In this document: piece by piece, positions 33,421 to 43,650 of the stretch
Layout: every line of letters begins with the position of its first letter
How positions within the stretch are numbered: the stretch's first letter is position 1
Assembly: GCA_002286855.1 (NCBI GenBank)
Contig: NRSV01000012.1
Location: 496,001 to 560,000, forward strand
DNA from: Bipolaris cookei
Lineage: Eukaryota; Ascomycota; Dothideomycetes; Pleosporales; Pleosporaceae
Length of the DNA: 64,000 bases
Reading direction: 5' to 3'
Notes under the pieces: generated by a model
What the model was told of the DNA's origin: nothing
The model's input: the letters and a program-made list of their open reading frames with translations, nothing else
Databases searched by the model: none
Translations under genes and position numbers: made by a program

Positions 33421-34758
33421 CGGGGAATCATGTTCGACTTTGATTTGGTAGCCATTGGTCTTGAGTATGTTGGCATTTTGCATGGGTACTGTTTTCCAGC
33501 TCTGGCGACATTGGCGAAATCATCTACTGCTTTTCCATGGACACATGGTTTTCCTTTCCTTTCCCGGGACCACGGCTAGCGAAACACTCGAGGCGACTTT
33601 TTTTCACTTCTCATCGATTTCTTCTACAAACACATTGGCACAGCAAAATCATTACTAAAGAACCGATCAAGCACACCCAAGCCGTCCGACTGGGGTCGGG
33701 GCAGTATTACGAAGCGCCTGGGCTTTGCCAGAAGGCGGATATTTAATGACGAATAGAAATGGGTGGGAAAGGAGCACACATGTGACGCAAACGGACCGGC
33801 CATGCGATTACCAGGGCTGCAGTCATCGGGATTTCTCTTTTGTCACTATGGTACATACTTGTAGATTGTTGTTTGCAGCGGCCGCACCAGCCTCTCCTTG
33901 TTGTTTTGGCTTTCTCCATACGGGTCGCCTGTTGAGGTAACCCACTAATCATGTTTTTCCTTGATTGCATTGGTTTTTATTGTCAGTGGAGGGTTGGTGT
34001 CTACTCGTGCCACCTGTTTGCTATACTACGGAGTTTTCGATATACATCACATGGATTTAGCTGCTTGTAATTTTGTGGCATTCACTTCTACTTTTGTTGC
34101 CTGGAGGGCTTGAGCTGTTGCAAGTTGGCTGGTGTACAAGTACTGCCTTGTGGCGAGTATGGCCTGTTTTTCTTTCTTGTGTCTTTCTTTGTTTCTTATC
34201 TCTGGGATATTTTTTTTGGGGGGGGGGGGCAGGAGGGAGCATCATGGTAGCTCAGCACACACTCGTACACACAAAAGCAAACGAAGCGTTTCCTTGTCTG
34301 ACATGTGACAGTTGGTGCATAAGTAGCAATGCGAATGTGCTGGCAAGCCAATGAATATACAATGTTTAGTGATGTTCTACTCGAGTGCTATAGAAGGGTC
34401 CGGTGCTTTGTCAGATGGAATGCCCAGAGAATGGGGTCATGGGGTAGAGGCGAGGTGACAGTAGCGCCGAGGGACATGCGCAGGCTTCACGATGCCATCG
34501 GCTGCATGTTCCGGGGGTGTCAGTGGTTAGCGTAGCGTGCCATGTCCAAGTGGTCGCGACGCAAAGGCACGGATGCTCTGGTACCGACGTCCCGTCTTCC
34601 GGCCAATGACACGAAACTGAAGGCATCCTGTCTCGTATCTCACCGCGTTGGCATGCATGCTTATGGTGTTGACGCATGTCCATTGAACGCCCAAGCACCC
34701 CCAGTCCGCCTGCCCCTCGTCGTTCGTCATAGCTGGTAAAGGCGGGGCAGCTACTATT
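33421..34758. other. 1.3-kb intergenic, nothing recognised
   Basis: 3' flank of the reductase-like gene and promoter of the hexokinase gene. It contains a T8-G12 homopolymer run at about 34211-34230. No frame shows family resemblance. Confidence 0.45.
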
Positions 34759-36800
34759 ATGAGCAGCAGTGGTACCACCAACACCCACCGCCGCAGCAGC
34801 AGCTGGAACGGCTCGCTGTCCAGCCCAAGTAAAGCCACGCGCCCGTCGCAGAGCCCAAGGCATACCCAGCATTTCGCCCGGTCAGAAAACACTTCCAGGC
34901 GGCCTCTTGTGACCCACACAGTAGCCACTGTCCTTGTTCTTCTGCTAGCGCTTGCTACCGGTTTCTTCGCACCCCACCTTCCACACGCCATCGTCCGCAT
35001 CCTTGACAGAGAGCAAGCTCCTTCCATAACCCTCCGAAACCCCTTCGTCCTACAAGAACCCCCCGTCTGCCCCAAACCAGAACAACACGTCGAGTTCGTC
35101 GGCACCTTCAACAGAAACCACAAGCGCAGCATGGCTCTCGCCGACCAGGCCAAGCAGGTCGCCGCCGAGTTTGACTTTAGCGACGATGCCGTCAACAAGG
35201 CCGTCAAGGAATTCATAAGGGAGATGGGTATGCATGCGCCCATCTTGTGTTACTGTATCCACACACTGACAGGCGCGCAGACGAGGGCCTGGAGAAGAAG
35301 GGCACCGAAATGAGCCAGATCCCCACCTATGTGACTGCCGTTCCCAATGGCACGGAAAAGGTACACTTCCAATGCTCATGTGGATGAGCCCATCTCTAAA
35401 CCAAACAGGGTCTCTACATGGCTGTTGACTTGGGTGGCACCAACTTTCGCGTCTGCTCCATCAAGCTACATGGTAACACCACCTTCTCCATTACCCAGAG
35501 CAAAGTCGCCATTCCTCGCGACCTCATGGTTGCCAAGACGTCCAAGGAGCTTTTTTCCTTCCTTGCAAAGCAGATTGAAGCTTTTCTGAAAGCACACCAC
35601 GAGGACCACTATGCCGGGACTCTCCGACGCAGGGAAGGAAAGGCAGGTCAGCCAGAAGAGGAGGAAATCTTCAATCTAGGCTTCACCTTTTCCTTCCCAG
35701 TTCAGCAAATAGGCATTAACAAGGGCCTATTGATGCGCTGGACAAAGGGCTTTGACATTGAAGATGCCATTGGCAAGGACGTCTGTGCCCTGCTCCAGGC
35801 GGAGATTGACGAGCTACATCTCCCCGTCAAAGTAGCTGCTTTGGTAAACGACACCGTTGGAACTCTCATGGCACGCTCGTACACTTCTCCCGGAAAGACT
35901 GGAACCTTGCTCGGAGCCATCTTCGGAACAGGTACCAACGGAGCGTATGTGGAGAAGCTAGCCAAGGTCTCAAAGCTCACCCAGGATAAAGAAGTAGGTG
36001 AATATGACAAGTCCACAGGTGAGATGATTGTCAACACTGAGTGGGGTTCGTTTGATAACTCGCTGCGCACCCTGCCCAACAACCCGTACGATATTGAGCT
36101 TGACAAGAACTCGGTGAACCCCGGTATCCAGATGTTTGAGAAGCGCGTATCAGGCATGTTCTTGGGTGAGCTTTTGCGTCTTGCTCTGCTCAAGCTCATC
36201 AAGGACCCCAAGGTCCCGCTCTTCACTGACGACAACTCGTCGTCCAACGATGTGCACAGCACTACGCAAATTCATGATGGCAGCCCAATATGGAAACAGT
36301 GGGGCATTGACACTAGCTTCCTCAGTGTATGCGCTGGTGACCACAGCCCTGGTCTGCGCATGCTGAGACAAACTCTTGACAAGGAGTATGATATTTCCGC
36401 TGTCAGCGCCGAAGACGCAGAGGCCGTCCGCGAAATCGCCGCGGCGATTGGCCGTCGTGCAGCTCGCCTCGCTGCGGTCGCCATTGCCGGTATAGTAATC
36501 AACACTGGCCGTCTGAGCCAGTCTGCGGCGACTGCCACCACTGAGCAAAAACCAGGCGTTGAGCCTCCACGCGGCGACGTCGACAGTGAACAGGGCGATG
36601 AAATCGATATTGGTGTCGACGGCTCGCTAGTAGAGTTTTACCCTAACTTTGAGGAGTACATTCGTGAGGCCCTACGTGCTGTTCCCGAGATTGGCGTCAA
36701 GGGGGAGAAGAGGATCCGGATCGGTATCGCAAAGGATGGTTCCGGCGTCGGGGCCGCATTGATTGCTCTTGTTGCCGGAAAAGTTGCCTCGCCACAATAA
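34759..36800 (+). CDS. hexokinase-family protein with N-terminal membrane anchor
   Basis: A 646-aa hexokinase. Exons are 34759-35227, 35281-35360 and 35409-36800 (introns 53 and 48 nt). Residues 1-48 are Ser/Arg-rich and cytosolic-looking; 51-72 form one hydrophobic helix (VATVLVLLLALATGFF); a linker follows, then the kinase. Kinase motifs: phosphate-1 VDLGGTNFRVC, TFSFPVQQ and RWTKGFD for sugar contact, VNDTVGTLMA with the catalytic Asp, FGTGTNGAYVE, NTEWGSFD, and a C-terminal adenosine-loop GSGVGAAL. The active-site residues I can check are retained. Aspergillus has atypical hexokinases (HxkC/XprF), and HxkC is reported to associate with mitochondria, so this may be that type; orthology is inference. 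Ordinary fungal hexokinases are about 490 aa and lack the anchor. Confidence 0.9.
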
Positions 36801-37814
36801 AGCAATATGTTGCTTGAAGGCTGGAGGCTCTGTACCGCATGAGTATGCATGGTTCGTTTTTTTTCCAACGCCAGCAACATGAATGGGCATATACGATCTT
36901 GGTTCACATGTACATAGAACGCACATACTCGACATGCATCCATTCTTATCTCCAAGTAAAGAAAACAAGTTAGAGAAAAAAAACATTATTGATACTTTTG
37001 TTTCACGATACAAAAGACGGAAACCGGGATTTTGTTTTGCTCTCACATGCACAGAGTCCGAGACTCTGTACCCTAACTAAGTCAGCCAGCCAGCCAGCCT
37101 TATCTACACCCAAGAGTGTCCTGAAAAGGAAAAAAAGGCATGCAGAGCCCACGGATCTCTACGCTTTCTTCCTCGCCGTTCTTTTTTACTTCCACCCTCA
37201 GTACCCACTTCCGCTTCTTCGAACACTACGCACCGCACTGTCCATTCCGAGAATCAACCAAAAAAAACACAAAGAAAGCACGTGCACGTCTCTAGAATAA
37301 AGAAGCAAAAAAACACTGAGCCCTACCCCCCTTCCCTTCGCGAAAAAAAAAGCTTGAGTCTGAGCTTGATCTAGGGCTTATCGACGTTACGGGGGAACGG
37401 GGTCAGGGACCTTTGGTGGCCCTTGGTTATTATGCTTGGTAGATCGGATGCACGGACTGTTGCTCGTGATTTGGTATTTGTTGATATCGACAGTAAGCAT
37501 AAAGAAGAAAAATGAAGAGAGAGAGAGAAGGATAGGGCTTTGGGTGTTTGAATATTACCCAACGAAAGATGCAACATTGAATCTTTACTTGATTAATGAG
37601 GGATGGTAAGAGGGGGAGAAAAAAGAAAGAAAGAAAATGGGTTTACAGTTGAACCTCTAGAGGTAGATAGATAGCCTAAGCGATAGATATTGAGTTTTGA
37701 ACAAACACTTGAGATGAAAGCGAAAAGTTTTGTAAGATGACACGTATCTTGCTTAGAGCCAAAAAAAAAGAAGAACCAGCGCAGCAGAATGTAAAGAACG
37801 GCAAAAAAATAAAT
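36801..37814. other. intergenic, homopolymer-rich, nothing recognised
   Basis: 3' flank of the hexokinase gene. Many A and T runs and a GA-rich patch (37510-37640). The A-run at 37804-37810 is the T-rich terminator of the tRNA-like sequence on the other strand. Confidence 0.45.
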
Positions 37815-37880
37815 CGCCCGACCAGGGACTCGAACCCTGAGCCTTGAGATTAAAAGTCTCACGCGCTAACCAATCTAATT
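37815..37880 (-). pseudogene. tRNA-Lys(UUU), 5' part broken
   Basis: On the minus strand the anticodon arm TGAGA-CTTTTAA-TCTCA (anticodon TTT), an AGGCT variable loop, a perfect T arm CAGGG-TTCGAGT-CCCTG, the 3' acceptor half GTCGGGC and a TTTTTTT terminator are intact. The 5' acceptor half that should pair (GCCCGAC) and the first D-stem strand are absent. After the D-loop TTGGTTA the sequence turns into unrelated AT-rich DNA that continues TGTTAGAATGGG. The B box is intact but the A box is disrupted, so a mature tRNA could not fold. Either something inserted into or deleted the 5' half, or it is a retro-derived fragment. Confidence 0.7.
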
Positions 37881-38420
37881 GATGCTGTTAGAATGGGAGT
37901 TGTTGGAATTGAAGGAGTGGTGTTGTCTTACTGTGCCAGCCGGGCTGATGTGCTCGATGAAGAGCTGCCTTTTAATATGCAAATTAAACTGAATGAACAG
38001 TACAACACAAAAAATTCGCTGGTGCAAATTAGTACTGGTAGGGGTATGCCAAGGGGGAATATGACAAGTGGCAAATTGAAAGCTGTAGTGACGAAGTTTG
38101 ACTCAGGGCTCGAGATGACTGGGTGGGGAAAGTTCGTGTCGTCATCGGTTTTTGCGGGACGTGGGGCTGCGGCTCGGAACCTACCATTACCATGTCAGGA
38201 ATACTACTCCTACGTGCTTCCTCTTAGGTCTTACTATCGATAGTGTAGCTTTGTAAACGCGTATACATATGCTCGACTACCTCAAATTCGTTACCACGTT
38301 GATAGTCAGCTGTGGTCGAGCAATCGCCCCGCTTCTTAGACTGAACTACACTGCTTCCTGACGCGAAGACACCACAATGTCACGAAACTATGCATCCCCC
38401 AATAACCCAGCCAAGCTTGT

Positions 38421-38930
38421 TCAGTGATGCGTATGCCGTGTCATTTTCCTAACCTGATATCTGACTTTATCAATGCTGTTGGAGATCAAGATACTTAACG
38501 AATTCGTGCGTGCACCCCGCCACTCGTCATCGTCCATCTCGCGCCACGTCTTGAGTTTGTGCTCTGACACAAATTCTTCGAAGCGTAGGCTTCGGCAGGG
38601 TACGTCGGAGCTATAATATATAGGTAGGGGCGAAAGCAAGATGTCGCGGTGCAAAGCTCTTTTGTTCACCGTTCGTGCTGGCTTCTGAGAAGTGACTTTC
38701 GCTTGATACGGTGTGAGGCTGCATCTGGGTTTGGGTTGAGATAGAGCTGTTTGGGTTATGGTAGGTGTGTATTTACGGGCTTCGCAGTTGTTGGTGGACT
38801 CCGACATGTTGAAGTTTTGCTCCATGAAGCGTGCTGTAATGGTGCCATCGATGAAGCGGGTTGGTCTGGGGCTAGCCAAGTGAGTCTGCTCTCGAAAGAA
38901 CATAGAATCACTGTTCGGTATCATTGGCAT
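38421..38930 (-). CDS. hypothetical protein, 169 aa, weak support
   Basis: Open frame from ATG at 38930 with no intron needed. The C-terminal third (SLRFEEFVSEHKLKTWREMDDDEWRG) has a balanced, protein-like composition, and the rest is Ser/Thr/Pro-rich. No signal peptide, membrane segment or family motif. It lies alone in AT-rich, repeat-bearing DNA. It may be a lineage-specific gene or chance. Confidence 0.3.
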   Translation of the reverse strand: MPMIPNSDSMFFREQTHLASPRPTRFIDGTITARFMEQNFNMSESTNNCEARKYTPTITQTALSQPKPRCSLTPYQAKVTSQKPARTVNKRALHRDILLSPLPIYYSSDVPCRSLRFEEFVSEHKLKTWREMDDDEWRGARTNSLSILISNSIDKVRYQVRKMTRHTHH

Positions 38931-40310
38931 CAAAGGGTTGGTGTCTGAGTAAGGAACCAGGTGGGCGGAGCTTCTGATGTGATTGTAAAGACAGGTGACT
39001 CTCTGAACCCAGGATTTCCTTTATGTTTTGAGGATACTTGACTCTTACAGGAGTAACTTTCTTGAAAATGGGCACGGAATACGATAGTGTACTTTCCTAT
39101 ATCCGATAGATATCTCTCATGGAAGGTAATAGTGCCTTTTTAGAACAATGTCAATTATTTCTTTTATACGTCGTCTTTACGCCTGCAAGACATATCTTTG
39201 AAAGTGTCCAAATCTTAATCAGATACTGAGGTACCAGCCACGTGACTCCGAATCTACACGGATACCTGTGCACAGGGCTCAGGAGTACATCAATCCTTTT
39301 CCCCTTCGAAAGGAGAATAGAGATAGCAATGAAACATAGTTACTTGCTACGCCTACTCACCCGTACGCTGTGTACACCGCGCAACTAGCTGTATTGACTT
39401 AGACATCTTGCTAACACTAAGCGCTGGCTAGCCATTAGAGTCCATTCAGCAGAAAGCAAACTTAAGTTTAGATGAAAAAAAGACACTGGTCAAAGTTGGA
39501 CACCCAAATTGCTATTTCCACACACTCTGGAACTTTCTGAGGGACTCAAAATCTCTAAATGTTTGTCTCAGTACCATGAAACATCCAGTACCTCTCAAGC
39601 TTCGATGGTAGTGCTGTAAGACTGCTGTCCTCTGCTATGCATGGACGACGAAACAGCAAACAACAATCATTCGAACGCTTAGAAAGCTGCAGTCGCTTTG
39701 GGAATCCTGTAGCTAGTAAACTCTTGAGTATATGTTCTTGTCCTGATGTATAAGTCGCAGTCCGCGCAGTGCCAGATTGAGCATTTTGTTTATGTAAGCC
39801 CAGAAGTACCATGTATAGTCACGTGGCTACTCACTGACTAATAACGCTGTATTTAAACTTGCTCCTATCATGATACACATCAGAATACACAATATTTCAC
39901 ACACTCAACTGCTTACAGTTTCCCATCATGCTCACAGCCATGATAAGTAGTGATTTCGTCCGAGTTAGGGAGAATTATACCAAAATAAACGGGAAAATAG
40001 ATTACAGAATAGGATGGGAGAAATAGGCAGTAAGTTGATTCAACAGATCACTAATGTTACATAGGGTTTGGATCTATACTTCTCTGTCCGGGTCCTTACT
40101 AGGGCCGGCGAGCTTTACGCTAGTGTTCCGTGAGGTTGTCTGGCGATTCGTAGTGGAAAAGAGTCATAGATGTAATCGGGGGTTTTGACAAACACTAATC
40201 TATATTGCTATAGACTAACGAGTAACAATCTTGTTAAGTAGAAGTAACTAGTAAGAAAGTACAATTTGAGTTGACCACAACGAGAGTAATAACGTGTCGC
40301 AGACTATGCA

Positions 40311-40421
40311 AGGATATATCGATATGAGTTACATCCGATGTTATACCAGGACATATCGGCATGAATTACGGCCAACACTATGCCAGGATATATCGGCATG
40401 GACTACAGCCGATGTATGTCG
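40311..40421 (+). repeat. three tandem 37-bp hairpin units, LTR-like debris
   Basis: Units at 40311-40347, 40348-40384 and 40385-40421 follow an exact 37-bp period. Units 2 and 3 contain TATCGGCATG, and unit 3 carries both arms of a small hairpin (TCGGC...GCCGA). A single related unit with matching right flank (ACATGRAACAAG) occurs at 55786-55835. The pattern suggests the remains of one retroelement family's terminal repeat, but no coding part is adjacent. Confidence 0.75.
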
Positions 40422-41378
40422 ATATTCTACATGGAACAAGTCCCTGCAATGGTCGTGTACAAAAGACAGTTGTAGAGAGCACAACATAAAAGAACAAGTA
40501 GAAGATCATACATACAAGACACACAATACATACATCAATTCACCGCACGTACGCGTGCGACAAACAACAACCTCCATTTTCTCACCGCACCTACGCGTGC
40601 GACATAACGAAATCCATCCATCCTTATGTCCTCATTGCTTCTGGCCCTGTCCTCCCTTCTTGGCGGGATGCCAAGTCACGTGATCACCACCCGGCGATGA
40701 TCATTACCTTCTGACTCAGACCTCTGCAAGTCACAGTACCCAATCGTGCCTCTCTTGCTTTCCTGTCTGATGTCAAGGATAGAATTTCTCTTGTCACTTG
40801 TAACAACTAATACCTACGAGTGGGATTCTCTATAAAACTATCCAGCTACTAATTGTCCACACTGAAGCTGAAAGTCACAGCGAGAGCCCAGTTTGTCTTT
40901 TATATAATTATTGCAGCTTTGGAAGACATAGAAGCATCGCATAATATTAATTCTAGTCAATAGCTCTATTATTGCAGCTCGCGCCGTAATAATGTGGGTG
41001 TTGGTATGACCATCGGTGAAGCTGGCATTAGCCTTTGTACCATTTGCCTGGTTACAAATATCACTATCTGCATTGCTGTAAAGAGGAAGAGGTGTATCAG
41101 GTTCAGTCAGGTGTTGATTGGTGAGGGAAATGTCTTGGAGATAGGGATTTGATGTCGTGGGGGCTGGCGGGGTCGGTCCGGCCGTAGGCTTGCTACACTA
41201 TAACGTCAAGCACAGGGTGATGAGGAAAGAGAGTCGAATGCATTATGTCCAGGGTTTTATCCTGAGATTCAAGGCCCTTGAATGCTTTTCTCTGATACAT
41301 AGTAACAAACCGAGCTGGTGACCCTATGGGTGGGCTACGGCTGTGGTTGCCCTTGGATGCCAAGCCATTGACCACTTT

Positions 41379-41392
41379 ACGCGTCGACGCGT
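41379..41392. promoter_or_regulatory. double MCB box (ACGCGTCGACGCGT) before RFC5
   Basis: Two ACGCGT sites spaced by two bases form a 14-bp perfect palindrome 67 bp upstream of the RFC5 ATG. MCB boxes are bound by MBF (Mbp1/Swi6) and drive G1/S transcription of replication genes in yeasts. Function here is inferred from that knowledge. Confidence 0.7.
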
Positions 41393-41458
41393 CTGCCCAG
41401 TGCACGCTACGCTAACTTTTACATTCCCACCAACACTCTCACAAACCACAATCACCCA

Positions 41459-42696
41459 ATGGCACTTTTAGTAGACAAGCATCGACCGCGTAACCTTGAA
41501 GCGCTCAGCTATCATCCTGAGCTTTCAGACCGCTTACGAGCTCTAGTAAGGAATCCGACCAGAGCACTTCACATACGGGTTGTGCCTAACACATTACACT
41601 ACAGGCACAAAGCGGCGACTTCCCCCATCTCCTCGTATACGGCCCTTCTGGAGCAGGCAAGAAGACGCGTATTGTTGCAACCCTCAAAGAACTCTATGGC
41701 CCCGGTGTCGAAAAAATCAAAATCGATGCGCGTGTCTTCCAGACTACCACGAACCGCAAGCTCGAATTCAACATTGTCGCTTCCGTATACCACCTTGAAA
41801 TTACGCCATCAGATGTCGGAAACTATGACAGAGTAGTGGTACAGGACCTGCTCAAAGAGGTCGCGCAGACACAGCAAGTCGATTTGGGTGCAAAGCAACG
41901 CTTCAAGGTTGTCGTCATCAACGAGGCCGACCATCTGACCAGAGATGCCCAGGCAGCGTTGAGGCGGACCATGGAAAAATACAGTCCCAACTTGCGATTG
42001 ATCCTGCTGGCAAACTCGACGAGCAATATCATTGCCCCCATCAGAAGTAGAACGCTGCTGGTCAGAGTTGCGGCGCCTACCGAGGCTGAGATCTGCGATG
42101 TGCTGAGCAAAGTGGGAAAGAAGGAGGGATGGAAGGATGTTGAAAGCTTACACCAGAGAATAGCGAAGGACAGTGGACGCAACCTGCGAAAGGCTCTCTT
42201 GATGTTCGAAGCAGTGCATGCGCAAAAGTACGCTGTTGTCTTGTTTCTACATACTCAGCTGCAACTGACACACGACTAGTGAGAAGATTACAGATCAGAC
42301 ACATATTCCCCCTCCCGATTGGGAAGCGCTCATCGAACAGATTGCCCGCCAAATTGTCGAAGAGCGCTCTCCCCCACGGCTCCTTCAGGTTCGTGCTTCC
42401 CTCTACGATCTTCTATCGCACTGTATCGACTCGACGACTATCATCAAAACCCTTACCTGGAAACTCATACCAAAAACGGACGATGCACTGAAGCCAGAGG
42501 TCATCAAATGGGCGGCCTTTTATGAGCATAGGTGTAAGATGGGCGCTAAGCATATATTCCACCTCGAGGCGTTTGTTGCCAAGTATATGAGGCTATACGA
42601 GAGGTATGTAAAGATTGGGGTAAACATCTACAATTCATATGTGAAATTAACACTTATCACAGCTATTCCATGGGCTTGGATTTCGATTCCGCGTAA
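41459..42696 (+). CDS. RFC5: replication factor C small subunit (yeast Rfc5 / human RFC3)
   Basis: A 355-aa AAA+ clamp-loader subunit that helps load PCNA at primer ends in the nucleus. Exons are 41459-41545, 41605-42227, 42280-42603 and 42663-42696 (introns 59, 52 and 59 nt). The N-terminus MALLVDKHRPRNLEALSYH is typical. Walker A is YGPSGAGKKT; Walker B is replaced by NEADHLTRDAQ, as in this subunit, which does not hydrolyse ATP well; the sensor/arginine region reads IAPIRSR. The C-terminal collar ends MGLDFDSA. The last exon encodes only 11 residues. The family length is normal. Confidence 0.95.
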
Positions 42697-42961
42697 AAAG
42701 AGAGGATAATTTCGCCAGGCGGCATCACCAAAATAAGTAGACTGAGATCGTGCATAAGCAGACTTAGCGTGAGGTGTTCTGGCGTTGTTGAGCGCGTTTC
42801 GTTTACAGGCGTCTGGTAGTTACGTCATAAGCTATTATCGAACCTACCCAAACATCTCGAGCTCTTGAGCTTCAACTACACTACATACCACACATGCTCT
42901 CTGAATCAACCACCATACTCGTGCCTTCTCACCGCAACTAAACTATACCCGGTTCATCATC

Positions 42962-43396
42962 ATGTCAGACAAACTCATGGACACTGAAACTGGCGGCGAG
43001 CAAACCCAATACGAAGGCATCCACACATATGTCGAACCACATGACAAGAAGTACAACCAATTGAGCAGTATGTTCCCCAGTTTTCCCTAATACACCTTGC
43101 TTACCCCATCCCTTCCCACAGACTCATCAGAAAGTACATCAGTCCACGCAAAGACTGTAGACCCTGGCGCACCAAACACGCATGGCATCACGCCTGCAGA
43201 TAAGATCCGCTACGGCCAAAGCATCCAGGAGGGCGGGATGGGCGGCAAGACTACGACGTTAAGTGGTGAGGCAAAGGCAGACACGGGATTTGGAGGGACC
43301 GAAGCGCTAGCTGACGATGACGAGGGCGCAGCGAAGCAGAGGTGGGAGCAGGGATATGGAGGAGATAAAGATATGGATCGGACCATTGGTGCATAG
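42962..43396 (+). CDS. small hydrophilic fungal protein, unknown function
   Basis: A 126-aa protein with exons 42962-43067 and 43122-43396; the 54-nt intron (GTATGT...CACAG) splits an Asn codon and restores a continuous frame. Composition is Gly/Asp/Thr/Lys-rich with no hydrophobic core, so it is probably disordered. ITPADKIRYGQSIQEGGMGGKT is a compact, conserved-looking core. It starts about 265 bp after RFC5 and is convergent with MRS2. The two-exon structure and codon regularity support a real gene. I do not recognise the family. Confidence 0.7.
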
Positions 43397-43650
43397 ATTT
43401 AGTTCAAGTAAGACTGGGATACACATACGTACTTGTACAATAATGATGTATACATGTCTAGTCTAAGATGTATTCCTTCTCATATATATTCCCAAACGCC
43501 AACGCTATGCGATAAAGATCCCCGTGAATAGTTGTACATGTAGCGTAAACAGATGAGGAGGGATATCTGAGTAGAGATGTAACAAAAGATGGGAATGTTG
43601 CAACAAGTCTTCCAAAGAGCTGGGAGAAAAAAAGGGGGGAAAAGCCCATA

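Larger units (their letters stand above)
37881..41458. other. AT-rich 3.6-kb interval with dispersed repeats
   Basis: Apart from one weak open frame (38421-38930) and the 37-bp tandem repeats, I recognise no gene. An 18-mer CAATAGCTCTATTATTGC near 40959 recurs near 55597. The sequence after the tRNA break starts TGTTAG, as many LTRs do, but I could not define the other end. Probably old transposon debris. Confidence 0.45.

Noticed and set aside
37893..38243. 116-codon plus-strand frame next to the tRNA remnant
   Set aside because: Starts in the foreign flank, no family pattern, likely debris.
39555..39812. 85-codon minus-strand frame
   Set aside because: Lone short frame in AT-rich DNA, no supporting signals.
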